From: a bacterium SCSIO 12741 | GTDB taxonomy: Bacteria; Bacteroidota; Bacteroidia; Flavobacteriales_G; Salibacteraceae | Length of the DNA: 64,000 nt | NCBI GenBank assembly: GCA_024398055.1 | Contig: CP073749.1 | Coordinates: forward strand, 434,001 to 498,000 | Direction of reading: 5' to 3' | In this document: one piece after another, positions 17,171 through 25,226 of the stretch | Layout: the number at the start of each line of letters is the position of its first letter | Numbering within the stretch: position 1 is the stretch's first letter | Translations under genes and position numbers: made by a program | Notes under the pieces: model-generated | What the model was told of the DNA's origin: nothing | Database searches by the model: none | What the model saw: only the letters and a program-made list of their open reading frames with translations

Positions 17171-18364
17171 ATGCCAGGAACAGAGTTATTTGGAGCCGAA
17201 GAGAGAAAAGAAGTAAATGATGTACTGGAAACAGGCATTCTATTTCGCTACGGACACGATGCCCAGCGCAATGGTCATTGGAAAACTCGTGATTTTGAAC
17301 AGGAAGTTGCCTCCTTCACCGGAGCTGCTCACGCTCATGCCGTAAGCAGTGGAACAGCAGCGATTATCACCGCTCTTGCTGCAGCAGGAATTGGACATGG
17401 TGACGAAGTGATTTGCACGCCTTTCACCTTTATGGCTACGAACGAAGCTGTAGTCTTCTTAGGAGGTATTCCGGTATTTGCTGAAGTAGATGAAACACTT
17501 TGTTTGTCTCCGGAAGGAATTGAAGCGGCTATTACTCCTAATACCAGGGCTGTTTGTTTGGTTCACATGTGTGGCGCCATGGCCCGTATGGATGAAATCA
17601 TGGCGGTGTGTGAGAAACACAACCTGATTTTGGTAGAAGACGCTGGTCAGGCTTTGGGTGCTTCTTATAAAGGAAAGCACGTAGGTCTGTTTGGAGCTGC
17701 CGGAGCATTCTCTTTTGACTTCTTCAAAATTGCTACCTGTGGTGAAGGTGGTGTAATGATCACCAACGATGCAGATACTTATCACAAAGCGGACACCTAC
17801 TCCGATCATGGACACAACCACCAGGGAAGTAACCGTGGAATGGAGCCTCACCCCTACTTGGGTGTAAATTACCGCTTGGGTGAATTGAACGCTGCCGTAG
17901 GTTTGGCTCAAATGAGACGAGTACCTCAAATCATCGAGGCTCAAAAACGAAACAAAAAGATTTTAAAAGACACGCTTGCTGCTATTCCAGAAGTAAGCTT
18001 CCGTCATATTCCTGATCCGGATGGAGATTCAGGTACTTTCCTTTCCTTCTTTATGCCAACGGCTGAGCTTTCTCAAAAGGTAGTAGCCACTTTGGCCGAA
18101 AAAGGAATTCCAGGAGCCAATTACTGGTATACGAATATGTACCACTTCATCAATCAATGGGATCACCTCAAAAATTTGAGCACGGTTTCTAAACTTCCTA
18201 TCAATGTGATGGACTTGCCTCAGGACTACAACAACCTGGAGCTACCTAAATCTCAGGAAGTGGTTGGACGATTGATTTCCTTCGGCATTAGCTGTGCTAA
18301 GAGCGAAGAAGAAATGACTGAATTAGCCAATGCGGTTGCAGCGGCTGTACGTGAAAGCTTGTAA
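17171..18364 (+). CDS. kdnA: DegT/DnrJ/EryC1-family aminotransferase, probable Kdo8N transaminase
   Basis: PLP enzyme of the sugar aminotransferase family (397 aa). The PLP lysine is K186 in FDFFKIATCGEGG, preceded by LVEDAGQALGASY (Asp binding the PLP nitrogen) and SSGTAAIITALAAAGIGHGDE. It is predicted to aminate 8-oxo-Kdo to 8-amino-3,8-dideoxy-manno-octulosonate (Kdo8N), as KdnA does in Shewanella, because it is followed 10 bp later by a KdnB-like oxidase and diverges from kdsB. I chose the ATG at 17171 (MPGTELFG). A GTG at 17138 overlaps the -7 element and is unlikely. Confidence 0.9.
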   Translation: MPGTELFGAEERKEVNDVLETGILFRYGHDAQRNGHWKTRDFEQEVASFTGAAHAHAVSSGTAAIITALAAAGIGHGDEVICTPFTFMATNEAVVFLGGIPVFAEVDETLCLSPEGIEAAITPNTRAVCLVHMCGAMARMDEIMAVCEKHNLILVEDAGQALGASYKGKHVGLFGAAGAFSFDFFKIATCGEGGVMITNDADTYHKADTYSDHGHNHQGSNRGMEPHPYLGVNYRLGELNAAVGLAQMRRVPQIIEAQKRNKKILKDTLAAIPEVSFRHIPDPDGDSGTFLSFFMPTAELSQKVVATLAEKGIPGANYWYTNMYHFINQWDHLKNLSTVSKLPINVMDLPQDYNNLELPKSQEVVGRLISFGISCAKSEEEMTELANAVAAAVRESL

Positions 18365-18374
18365 TTCCCCTACC

Positions 18375-19457
18375 ATGCAGCACATTAATTTCAACAACAT
18401 CGGTAAGATCTGCTACGGAAAAGGTAGCTTCAATCAACTCGGAGAAATCTTAGAACCTCGCCGTTCGGATAACCAAGGCTACATGGTTTTCTGTGTAGAC
18501 GATTACTTCGAGGGTAAAGAACTGGCGGATCGTCTTCCTGTGGAATCCAGGGATATGGTCTACTTTATCGATGCAAGTCATGATGAACCCAAGACTTCTC
18601 AAATTGATGAAATGCGAGATGAGATTTTGGAAAAGCAAGGCTTGCCTTCCGGAATCGTTGGTATTGGTGGTGGTAGCATTATGGACATTGCCAAAGCCCT
18701 GTCCTTGATGGTGACCAATGAAGGTTCTTCTACCCTTTATCAGGGATTGAACCTGATTAAAAAGCCGGGTATCTACCACTGTGGTGTTCCTACTATTTCA
18801 GGTACGGGTGCTGAATGTTCGATGACGGCTGTTTTGAGTGGACCTGAGAAAAAATTGGGATTGAAGTGTGAGTGGACGGTTTTCAACCAAGTTGTTTTGG
18901 ACCCGGATTTAACGGCAACAGTGCCTACTGATCAGTGGTTCTACACCGGTATGGACACGTTCATCCATTGCATCGAAAGTGCTACGGGTATTAAGTACAA
19001 TACTTTCTCTAAGGCTTATGGCGATCAGTCCATCGAGCTTTGTAAAGAAGTTTTCCTGGGTGAAAACGCCGGACAAACTCCAGAGAACGATGAAAAGCTT
19101 ATGCTGGCCTCCTTGTTTGGTGGATTGAGTTTGACCTATTCAGAAGTGGGTGTTTGTCACGCCCTTTCCTACGGATTAAGTTTTGTTTTCGGAACCCGTC
19201 ATGGTTATGCAAACTGCTTAGCATTTAACCACTTGAAAGATGTTTACGGTGACGCTGTAGATGATTTCCACGTAATGTTGGATCGATTTGGCATTGATCT
19301 TCCTCAAAATTTGGCCGCTGGCTGGACAGAAGAAGAGATTACCGCCATGGCCGAAATCGCTATTCGATTGGAGCATATGTGGCACCATGCCTTCGGTGAA
19401 AACTGGAAGGAAAAGGTAGACATGGACTACATAAAAGACTTGTACCGAAGAATGTAA
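18375..19457 (+). CDS. kdnB: Iron-type alcohol dehydrogenase, probable Kdo 8-oxidase
   Basis: 360-aa metal-dependent alcohol dehydrogenase. It has the NAD-binding GIGGGSIMDIAKA, the metal ligands in MDTFIHCIE (Asp and His), VCHALSYGLS (His) and GTRHGYANC (His), and the PTISGTGAE block. Family and context match KdnB, which oxidises the C8 hydroxyl of Kdo before KdnA aminates it. I start at the ATG at 18375 (MQHINFNNIG), 10 bp after the kdnA stop. A longer in-frame start at 18330 would overlap kdnA. Together with kdnA it predicts Kdo8N in the LPS core. Confidence 0.9.
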   Translation: MQHINFNNIGKICYGKGSFNQLGEILEPRRSDNQGYMVFCVDDYFEGKELADRLPVESRDMVYFIDASHDEPKTSQIDEMRDEILEKQGLPSGIVGIGGGSIMDIAKALSLMVTNEGSSTLYQGLNLIKKPGIYHCGVPTISGTGAECSMTAVLSGPEKKLGLKCEWTVFNQVVLDPDLTATVPTDQWFYTGMDTFIHCIESATGIKYNTFSKAYGDQSIELCKEVFLGENAGQTPENDEKLMLASLFGGLSLTYSEVGVCHALSYGLSFVFGTRHGYANCLAFNHLKDVYGDAVDDFHVMLDRFGIDLPQNLAAGWTEEEITAMAEIAIRLEHMWHHAFGENWKEKVDMDYIKDLYRRM

Positions 19458-19561
19458 TAACCGCCTGTAAATAGCTGGCTTTCTTCTTCTTTTATTCTTA
19501 ATCTTACCTTAACTTTATAGTTTGGGCCGTGTGCTTCTTTTGCGCAAAACAGTAACCCCGA

Positions 19562-20083
19562 ATGAAAACACTCTATATCGCACGACACGCTAAGTCCAGC
19601 TGGAGAAATACGAGCTTGATTGATATCGATCGCCCGCTCAAATCGAGTGGTGTAATGATGGCTTATAAAGTGGCCAAAAGATTGATCGAAGCTGAAGTGA
19701 ACTTGGATGCTATTTATTCCAGTCCTGCGATTCGGGCTATGCACACGGCTATCATCTATGCGCGTACGCTGGAATTTCCAGAAAATCGCGTGGAAATTCG
19801 CCCTTCTCTCTACAACAAAGGGAAGGAAGGAATTTATGAGCTTGTGAAGCAGGTCAATGAAGACTATAATTCCATTATGATTACCGGTCATGATCCTACG
19901 CTCACCCATTTTGTGAACGAATACATGGCTGTACCTCTTGAAAAGTTGCAAACCTCAGGTATTATTCAACTGGACTTGGAGACTGATAAATGGACTCATA
20001 TTCGTCAGGCCAATCCAATACGTATCGTGTACTTTAAACGTGAAGAAACCCGAGAACTGAAATATGCCAAACAGAACTATTAA
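19562..20083 (+). CDS. sixA: SixA-like phosphohistidine phosphatase
   Basis: Histidine-phosphatase (phosphoglycerate-mutase-like) protein of 173 aa. It has the catalytic RHAKSSW motif (Arg8-His9), the second arginine region YSSPAIRAMHTA and the later MITGHDPTLTHF histidine. SixA-type enzymes remove phosphate from protein histidines; the target here is unknown. It overlaps ppk by 20 bp, so it is translated as part of a polyphosphate operon. That raises the possibility that it acts in polyphosphate or phosphate signalling (inference). Confidence 0.85.
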   Translation: MKTLYIARHAKSSWRNTSLIDIDRPLKSSGVMMAYKVAKRLIEAEVNLDAIYSSPAIRAMHTAIIYARTLEFPENRVEIRPSLYNKGKEGIYELVKQVNEDYNSIMITGHDPTLTHFVNEYMAVPLEKLQTSGIIQLDLETDKWTHIRQANPIRIVYFKREETRELKYAKQNY

Positions 20084-22127
20084 TCGCTACATCAATCGAG
20101 AAATTAGTTGGCTGGGCTTTAATGCCCGAGTGCTGCAAGAAGCGGCAGACCGTTCAAACCCACTCATAGAAAGACTTCGTTTTTTAGGAATTTACTCCAA
20201 CAACCGGGATGAATTTTTTCGGGTGCGAGTGGCTACTGTGCGTCGTCGGATCCAATTGGAAAAAAAATCCGAGAACCTGATCGAAGGAGATGCTCAGGTG
20301 CTTTTGGATGAAATTCAAAAAAGGATTCTCAAGCAGCAGAAGGACTTTTACCGCATCTATGCGGAAATTGTCAAAGAACTGGAAACGGAAGACATTTACC
20401 TGGTCAACGAAAAAGAGGTGACCGAAGAGCAAGGAAAGTTCATCAAAGAATACTTTACCGAAAAGGTCTATCCTGCTCTCATTCCAATCGTATTGCAAAA
20501 TGCGGATCAGTTTCCACGGATCAAAGACAAGTCTACCTACCTCGCTGTCTCCCTTTACCAAGGCGGGAAAAAGAACCCGAAATACGTATTGATTGAGATC
20601 CCATCGAAATTGGGACGTTTTCTTGTTTTGCCTTCCATTGGCAACAAAAAGTTCATCATTCTACTCGACGACGTAATTCGTTATTGCCTGGGAGATGTAT
20701 TTGGTTCCTTTGGCTACGAACGCATCGAAGCGCACAACATAAAAATGACGCGCGACGCGGAATTGGACCTGGATGCTGATGTTTCCAAGAGTTTTCTGGA
20801 AACGATGCAGAAGAGTTTAAATCGACGCAAAAAAGGAGAACCGGTCCGCTTTATCTACGACAACGAGATTTCGGATCACATGCTCCAATACCTGATTCGT
20901 AAATTGGGGCTTTCCCTCAAAAATGACAACCTGATTGCCAGTGGTCGCTACCACAACTTTAAGGACTTTATCGGCTTCCCTACGGTTGGAAAGAAGCAAC
21001 TTCAATTTTCCAAAAAGCAGCCTCTAAGACATCCCAATCTGGAGCCTTTCAAAAGTGTATTGGCTTCCATTCAGGAAAAAGACATTTTACTCCATTACCC
21101 TTACCAGACCTTTAACCACATTATCGATTTGCTCCGCGAAGCCGCGATTGATTCGAAGGTGAAGGAAATTAAGGTTTCGCTTTATCGGGTAGCGAGCAAT
21201 TCGCACATCATCAACGCACTAATCAACGCCGCCAAAAACGGTAAGAATGTAACTGTATTGGTGGAACTTCAGGCTCGATTTGATGAGCAAGCTAATATCA
21301 AATGGTCCAAGGTTCTTCAGGACGAAGGCGTGAATGTGTTGTTCGGTTTTAAAGGACTCAAGGTGCACTCCAAGATTTGCTACATCCGCAGAAAATCGGA
21401 TCGCAAAACAACGGAATATGTTTATGTAGGCACCGGAAACTTCCATGAAGGAACTGCCAAAATCTACAGCGACCTGGGCTTATTGACGGCGGATCCGAAC
21501 TTAACCGGAGAAGTTCGCCGGGTATTTGAATTGCTGGAAGGAAATTTCACGCCTTATTACTACAAGCATTTGATCGTATCTCCGCTGAGCACCCGAAACC
21601 GAATGGTAAGGATGATCAACCAAGAGATTCGCAATGCCCGAGAGGGCAAACCCGCTTATATTCACCTCAAGCTCAACAGCTTGGTAGACCCGGATTTGAT
21701 CGACAAACTCTACCAAGCCAGCAAGGCAGGAGTGGAAGTTCGACTCAACATTCGCGGAATCTGTAGTCTTAAACCTCAGGTTCGTGGATTGAGCGATAAC
21801 ATTGAAGCCATCAGTATTCTCGGACAATACCTTGAACACAGCCGAATTTTTATATTTTGCAACGAAAATAGCCCGAAGTACTACATCGGTTCCGCGGACT
21901 TTATGGAACGGAATCTCGACCGTCGTGTAGAGGTTACTTGCCCCATTTACGATCCGCATTTGCAACAGCAAATTCGGGATATTTTTGACCTGCAGTGGAA
22001 GGACAATCAGAAAGCCAGGCTGTTGGATGACAAAATATCAAACACCTACGTTCCTCAAAACACAAGGCAGAAGATCGACTCGCAGCAGGTTTTGTATACC
22101 TACTACAAAAAAATGCAACGAAATTGA
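20064..22127 (+). CDS. ppk1: Polyphosphate kinase 1
   Basis: Makes polyphosphate from ATP reversibly. The 687-aa length is typical. N-terminal NREISWLGFNARVLQEA and NNRDEFFRVRVA, the autophosphorylated histidine H435 in LKVHSKICYI, and the YVGTGNFHEGTAKIYSD block are all present. C-terminal PLD-like residues follow (YIGSADFMERNLDRRVE). Its stop codon overlaps the TTG start of the exopolyphosphatase gene, indicating translational coupling, so synthesis and breakdown enzymes are made together. Confidence 0.96.
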   Translation: MPNRTINRYINREISWLGFNARVLQEAADRSNPLIERLRFLGIYSNNRDEFFRVRVATVRRRIQLEKKSENLIEGDAQVLLDEIQKRILKQQKDFYRIYAEIVKELETEDIYLVNEKEVTEEQGKFIKEYFTEKVYPALIPIVLQNADQFPRIKDKSTYLAVSLYQGGKKNPKYVLIEIPSKLGRFLVLPSIGNKKFIILLDDVIRYCLGDVFGSFGYERIEAHNIKMTRDAELDLDADVSKSFLETMQKSLNRRKKGEPVRFIYDNEISDHMLQYLIRKLGLSLKNDNLIASGRYHNFKDFIGFPTVGKKQLQFSKKQPLRHPNLEPFKSVLASIQEKDILLHYPYQTFNHIIDLLREAAIDSKVKEIKVSLYRVASNSHIINALINAAKNGKNVTVLVELQARFDEQANIKWSKVLQDEGVNVLFGFKGLKVHSKICYIRRKSDRKTTEYVYVGTGNFHEGTAKIYSDLGLLTADPNLTGEVRRVFELLEGNFTPYYYKHLIVSPLSTRNRMVRMINQEIRNAREGKPAYIHLKLNSLVDPDLIDKLYQASKAGVEVRLNIRGICSLKPQVRGLSDNIEAISILGQYLEHSRIFIFCNENSPKYYIGSADFMERNLDRRVEVTCPIYDPHLQQQIRDIFDLQWKDNQKARLLDDKISNTYVPQNTRQKIDSQQVLYTYYKKMQRN

Positions 22128-23017
22128 AGAGAAAGAAGTACGCAGCAATCGATATAGGTACGAACGCCGTTCGACTGTTGCTGATGAATGTGTTTGAAGA
22201 TAAGGGGCAAACGAGTTATAAAAAAGTATCCCTGGTTAGGGTTCCCCTTCGTTTAGGAGAAGATGTATTTGTAGATCAACAGATTTCGGCCAAAAAGGCG
22301 GAAGATCTGGAACGCACCATGATTGCCTACAATCACCTAATGCATGTTCACAAAGTGGATAGTTACCGAGCGTGTGCCACCTCCGCCATGCGTGAAGCGA
22401 AAAACGGACAGGAGCTGGCTGACGGTATCTTTGAAAGAACAGGAATTAAAATTGATATCATTCCTGGTTACGAAGAAGCGCAGATCATTTACTCTACCCA
22501 TATTGAAGAACGAATCAAAGATCACCAGAACTTCCTCTACGTAGATGTAGGTGGTGGTAGTACGGAAATCAGTTTGTTTGAAGGCACCGTTCCTAAAGAA
22601 TCACGCAGTTTTGATATTGGTACAATTCGAGTACTAAAAAACAAAGTGAAGGAAGAGCGCTGGGATGACATGAAAAAATGGGTCAAAGACGTCACCCAAG
22701 GACACAAGGATTTGGTCGTTATTGGATCGGGTGGAAACATCAATAAGATCTATAAGCTTCACCAAAAAAGCAATTGGGAATCCCTATACTACAACGAAAT
22801 CAAGTCTCTGATTGACGAGCTTTCCGACATGAATGTGGATCAACGGATTATGAACTTCCACCTACACCCAGATCGTGCCGACGTAATTGTACCTGCCGGT
22901 AAAATCTTCTTAAAGGTGATGAAATGGGCTGCTATAAACGAAGTTCAGGTACCTAAGATGGGACTTGCCGATGGCCTCATTAAAGGCATGCATCAGGGCC
23001 TTACTTTTAGCAGATAA
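22124..23017 (+). CDS. ppx: Ppx/GppA-family exopolyphosphatase
   Basis: 297-aa ASKHA-fold phosphatase with the phosphate-1 loop AAIDIGTNAVRLLLMN and the phosphate-2 loop YVDVGGGSTEIS, plus VIGSGGNINKI. It likely hydrolyses polyphosphate or pppGpp. It is shorter than E. coli Ppx (513 aa), lacking the C-terminal HD-type domain, like many short Ppx/GppA proteins. The start is a TTG overlapping the ppk stop (TTGA); no better ATG exists upstream of the conserved N-terminus. It is the last gene of the sixA-ppk-ppx operon and is followed by heptad hairpin C. Confidence 0.93.
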   Translation: MKRKKYAAIDIGTNAVRLLLMNVFEDKGQTSYKKVSLVRVPLRLGEDVFVDQQISAKKAEDLERTMIAYNHLMHVHKVDSYRACATSAMREAKNGQELADGIFERTGIKIDIIPGYEEAQIIYSTHIEERIKDHQNFLYVDVGGGSTEISLFEGTVPKESRSFDIGTIRVLKNKVKEERWDDMKKWVKDVTQGHKDLVVIGSGGNINKIYKLHQKSNWESLYYNEIKSLIDELSDMNVDQRIMNFHLHPDRADVIVPAGKIFLKVMKWAAINEVQVPKMGLADGLIKGMHQGLTFSR

Positions 23018-23030
23018 GGATGTTTCAAAC

Positions 23031-23109
23031 TTGAATCTTGAATTCTGAATTTTGAGGTCCATCCAATAGGACAAAATCCATCGAAATTCAGAATTCAGAA
23101 TTCAAAACA
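23031..23109. repeat. Heptad inverted-repeat element C
   Basis: The left arm is TTGAATC, TTGAATT, CTGAATT, TTGA (23031-23055). The right arm is CGAAATT, CAGAATT, CAGAATT, CAA (23081-23105). The arms are complementary at 22 of 25 positions with a loop of about 25 nt. It lies in the short gap between two convergent genes (ppx and the SPFH gene), where it could fold at the 3' end of either mRNA. Confidence 0.8.
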
Positions 23110-23112
23110 AGC

Positions 23113-23967
23113 TTAGCGATCAGAGTTTAGAATCAACGGCATTCCATCGCCGCCAGATCCAATCACAACCACTTTAGAGTTTTCAGATTCGGCCAATTTC
23201 AAAGTAGCCTCGATACCTCTCATCCGAAGTAGATTTCCGGTCAAACTGCTGTTGATGATATCATTTGCTTTGGCTTCCCCTTGAGCGGCAATTCGCTTTC
23301 TTTCGGCCTCACTCTTTTCTTTTTCCAAACGGAATTTGTAGGCCAATGCTTCCTGCTCTTGTTTCAGCTTGCTTTCGATCGCCTGCTTGATTTCTGCCGG
23401 AAGAATGATGGAACGAATCAACAGGGCCTTCATTTCGATGTTGTTGTTATCGTTACTCAACACCTCAGCTGTTTCGCGAATGATGGCACTTTCCACCTCC
23501 GGACGCTTGGTTGAGTAAATTTCCTCTGCCGTGTAACGCCCCATTACCTGACGAACCGTTGAACGTACTTCAGGAATAACCAAACGATTCACATAATCCT
23601 TGGTGAAGGTTTCGTGGATGTCTCCAATGCGATCATATTTCGGGTGGAAACGAACGGAAATCTCTACTTTGATGGAAAGACCGTTTTTATCCAATACGTC
23701 CATACTTTCTTCCGCTTTGTTCTCAGACACATCGTAGCGAATCAAGTCGTTCCAGGGAGCTTTTACATGAAACCCTGGACGAATGATATTCTCCTTGTCT
23801 AACCCACCGCTAAACCGCAAGAAGAGCACTGCTCTTTCATTGGGCTGAATGGTGTAGAAAATACTGGATGAAAATAGGATTAGAATTAGAATAATGGCTC
23901 CGATAACCACTACGGGAAGGAGCTTTCTAAAATCGAATTCGGTGTTTTGTTGATAATACTCTGCCAT
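23113..23967 (-). CDS. SPFH/prohibitin-family membrane protein
   Basis: 284-aa protein with one N-terminal membrane segment (about 15-37, VVVIGAIILILILFSSSIF). A band-7/SPFH domain follows (YTIQPNERAVLFLRFSGG..., VSVRFHPKYD-like core), then a coiled-coil with EAERKRIAAQGEAKAND. It resembles prohibitins or HflC/K, which form ring scaffolds in the membrane and often influence proteases. No protease gene is adjacent. It is the last gene of a minus-strand group that includes two lipoprotein/barrel genes downstream of proS. The stop is 4 bp from heptad element C. Confidence 0.9.
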   Translation of the reverse strand: MAEYYQQNTEFDFRKLLPVVVIGAIILILILFSSSIFYTIQPNERAVLFLRFSGGLDKENIIRPGFHVKAPWNDLIRYDVSENKAEESMDVLDKNGLSIKVEISVRFHPKYDRIGDIHETFTKDYVNRLVIPEVRSTVRQVMGRYTAEEIYSTKRPEVESAIIRETAEVLSNDNNNIEMKALLIRSIILPAEIKQAIESKLKQEQEALAYKFRLEKEKSEAERKRIAAQGEAKANDIINSSLTGNLLRMRGIEATLKLAESENSKVVVIGSGGDGMPLILNSDR

Positions 23968-23979
23968 GATTTCTTGGTA

Positions 23980-24387
23980 TTACTCGGCTACCTGAACGAG
24001 GTCGCCAATAAACTGTTTTCCTTTTAAAAATGCGGTGTATTGATAGGCATCACCTTCAATAGCGGTGATGGTTACATTCAATGTGTCATACTGACTCAAA
24101 AGCGTCTTGTAACTTTCGTTGGAAGACATCAAGACGAGTTTGTATTCACAATCGTTGATCCAGATGACTTTATAAATATTCTCAAAGCCACGAGCCTCAC
24201 TGGTTTCAATTTGAATCGAGTCGTTTCGAACGATTTTGATATCGCTAATCTTTTCGTCGGCAGCCTGAAAGGTACCGGTCTTAAAATCCTTACACTTCTT
24301 ATCCTGGCAACTGATTCCTGAAAAAGAAAACACAGCTACTACAAGAGCCAAAGTGAGTTGATTTAATGAGGGAAGTTTTGTCTTCAT
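23980..24387 (-). CDS. Hypothetical lipoprotein
   Basis: 135-aa protein with a signal sequence (LALVVAVFSFSGISC) and lipidation Cys27 followed by QDKK. The mature part is short and beta-rich (KTGTFQAADEKISDIKIVRND...), with cysteines in CKDF and NDCEYK that could pair. It is probably anchored in a membrane. No family was recognised. The start overlaps the stop of the barrel gene upstream (ATGA), so the two are translationally coupled. The downstream SPFH gene is 12 bp away. Confidence 0.75.
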   Translation of the reverse strand: MKTKLPSLNQLTLALVVAVFSFSGISCQDKKCKDFKTGTFQAADEKISDIKIVRNDSIQIETSEARGFENIYKVIWINDCEYKLVLMSSNESYKTLLSQYDTLNVTITAIEGDAYQYTAFLKGKQFIGDLVQVAE

Positions 24388-25226
24388 TGCTTATTCAAAG
24401 GTACACTAAAACCCAGGGAGACAAAATATTCCAGAAAGCCAAAACGCTGATCTGCCTTTTCAGCCGGGTCTGAAGTGGTTAGAATATTTCCCATCCACAG
24501 ATATCCTCCTTTAGCCGCAGTTTGCAGAAAGAAATTGCGGTAGAAGGTAAATCGCATTTCAAGCTTCCCATTAAATCCACCACCGGCCACATGAAATCGA
24601 TTATCCGATTCATGATCGAAAGCTCTGAAGCGAGTTTTGGGAATGAGTAATCCTGCCCCTAATCCTCCATTGACATCCAGGTAGAAGCGTTGAGATGGGC
24701 TCATCCAAACGGACTGGTGATAGGTTCCTTCCAGAAACACGTAGTTCAATCCATCGGAATGCTCGTATTCGAAATCTTCGGATGGGATAAACACCAAATC
24801 CTCTTGGTATTCTCCATTCACTTCAGGATGTTCTTCCGTTTGAGCATACCCTGTAATCTTGTAGGACTGATCGGCCACGAAGAAGTACTTCATGTGGTCG
24901 AAGCCTCCAGCAATACTCCACTTTTCACTGAGGTGGTAACCTAAGGCGTAATTGTATTGCGGAACGGTGAATCGCTCAGGATGACAATAAACACTCAAGT
25001 CCACTGGCTCAGGTTTGTCTTGGCCTTTCGCATCGTGAATGGTTACGTCATAATTTTTCCCCTGAAGGTGGATATCACTTTTGGTATACCAACTGCGATT
25101 GTACCCCCAATAGAAGAATACACGCCCTTTACGAATGGCGTCCTGGGCTTGACCTTCAAGGGCCAGACCCAGCAAAAAAACAAATACTATAACAAGTTTA
25201 GCAGGCGATAAAGATTTAATAAGCAC
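24384..25226 (-). CDS. Outer-membrane beta-barrel-like hypothetical protein
   Basis: 280-aa protein with a signal peptide ([17 protein letters not shown]). The mature region has alternating-strand beta structure ending in an aromatic/hydrophobic pattern ([17 protein letters not shown]), so it probably sits in the outer membrane. I chose the GTG at 25226, which puts the signal peptide at residues 1-28 and overlaps the proS stop by 11 bp. The longer in-frame reading up to 25382 lies inside proS and encodes Arg/Lys-rich non-signal sequence. It is coupled to the lipoprotein gene downstream. No family was recognised. Confidence 0.72.
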   Translation of the reverse strand: MLIKSLSPAKLVIVFVFLLGLALEGQAQDAIRKGRVFFYWGYNRSWYTKSDIHLQGKNYDVTIHDAKGQDKPEPVDLSVYCHPERFTVPQYNYALGYHLSEKWSIAGGFDHMKYFFVADQSYKITGYAQTEEHPEVNGEYQEDLVFIPSEDFEYEHSDGLNYVFLEGTYHQSVWMSPSQRFYLDVNGGLGAGLLIPKTRFRAFDHESDNRFHVAGGGFNGKLEMRFTFYRNFFLQTAAKGGYLWMGNILTTSDPAEKADQRFGFLEYFVSLGFSVPLNKQ

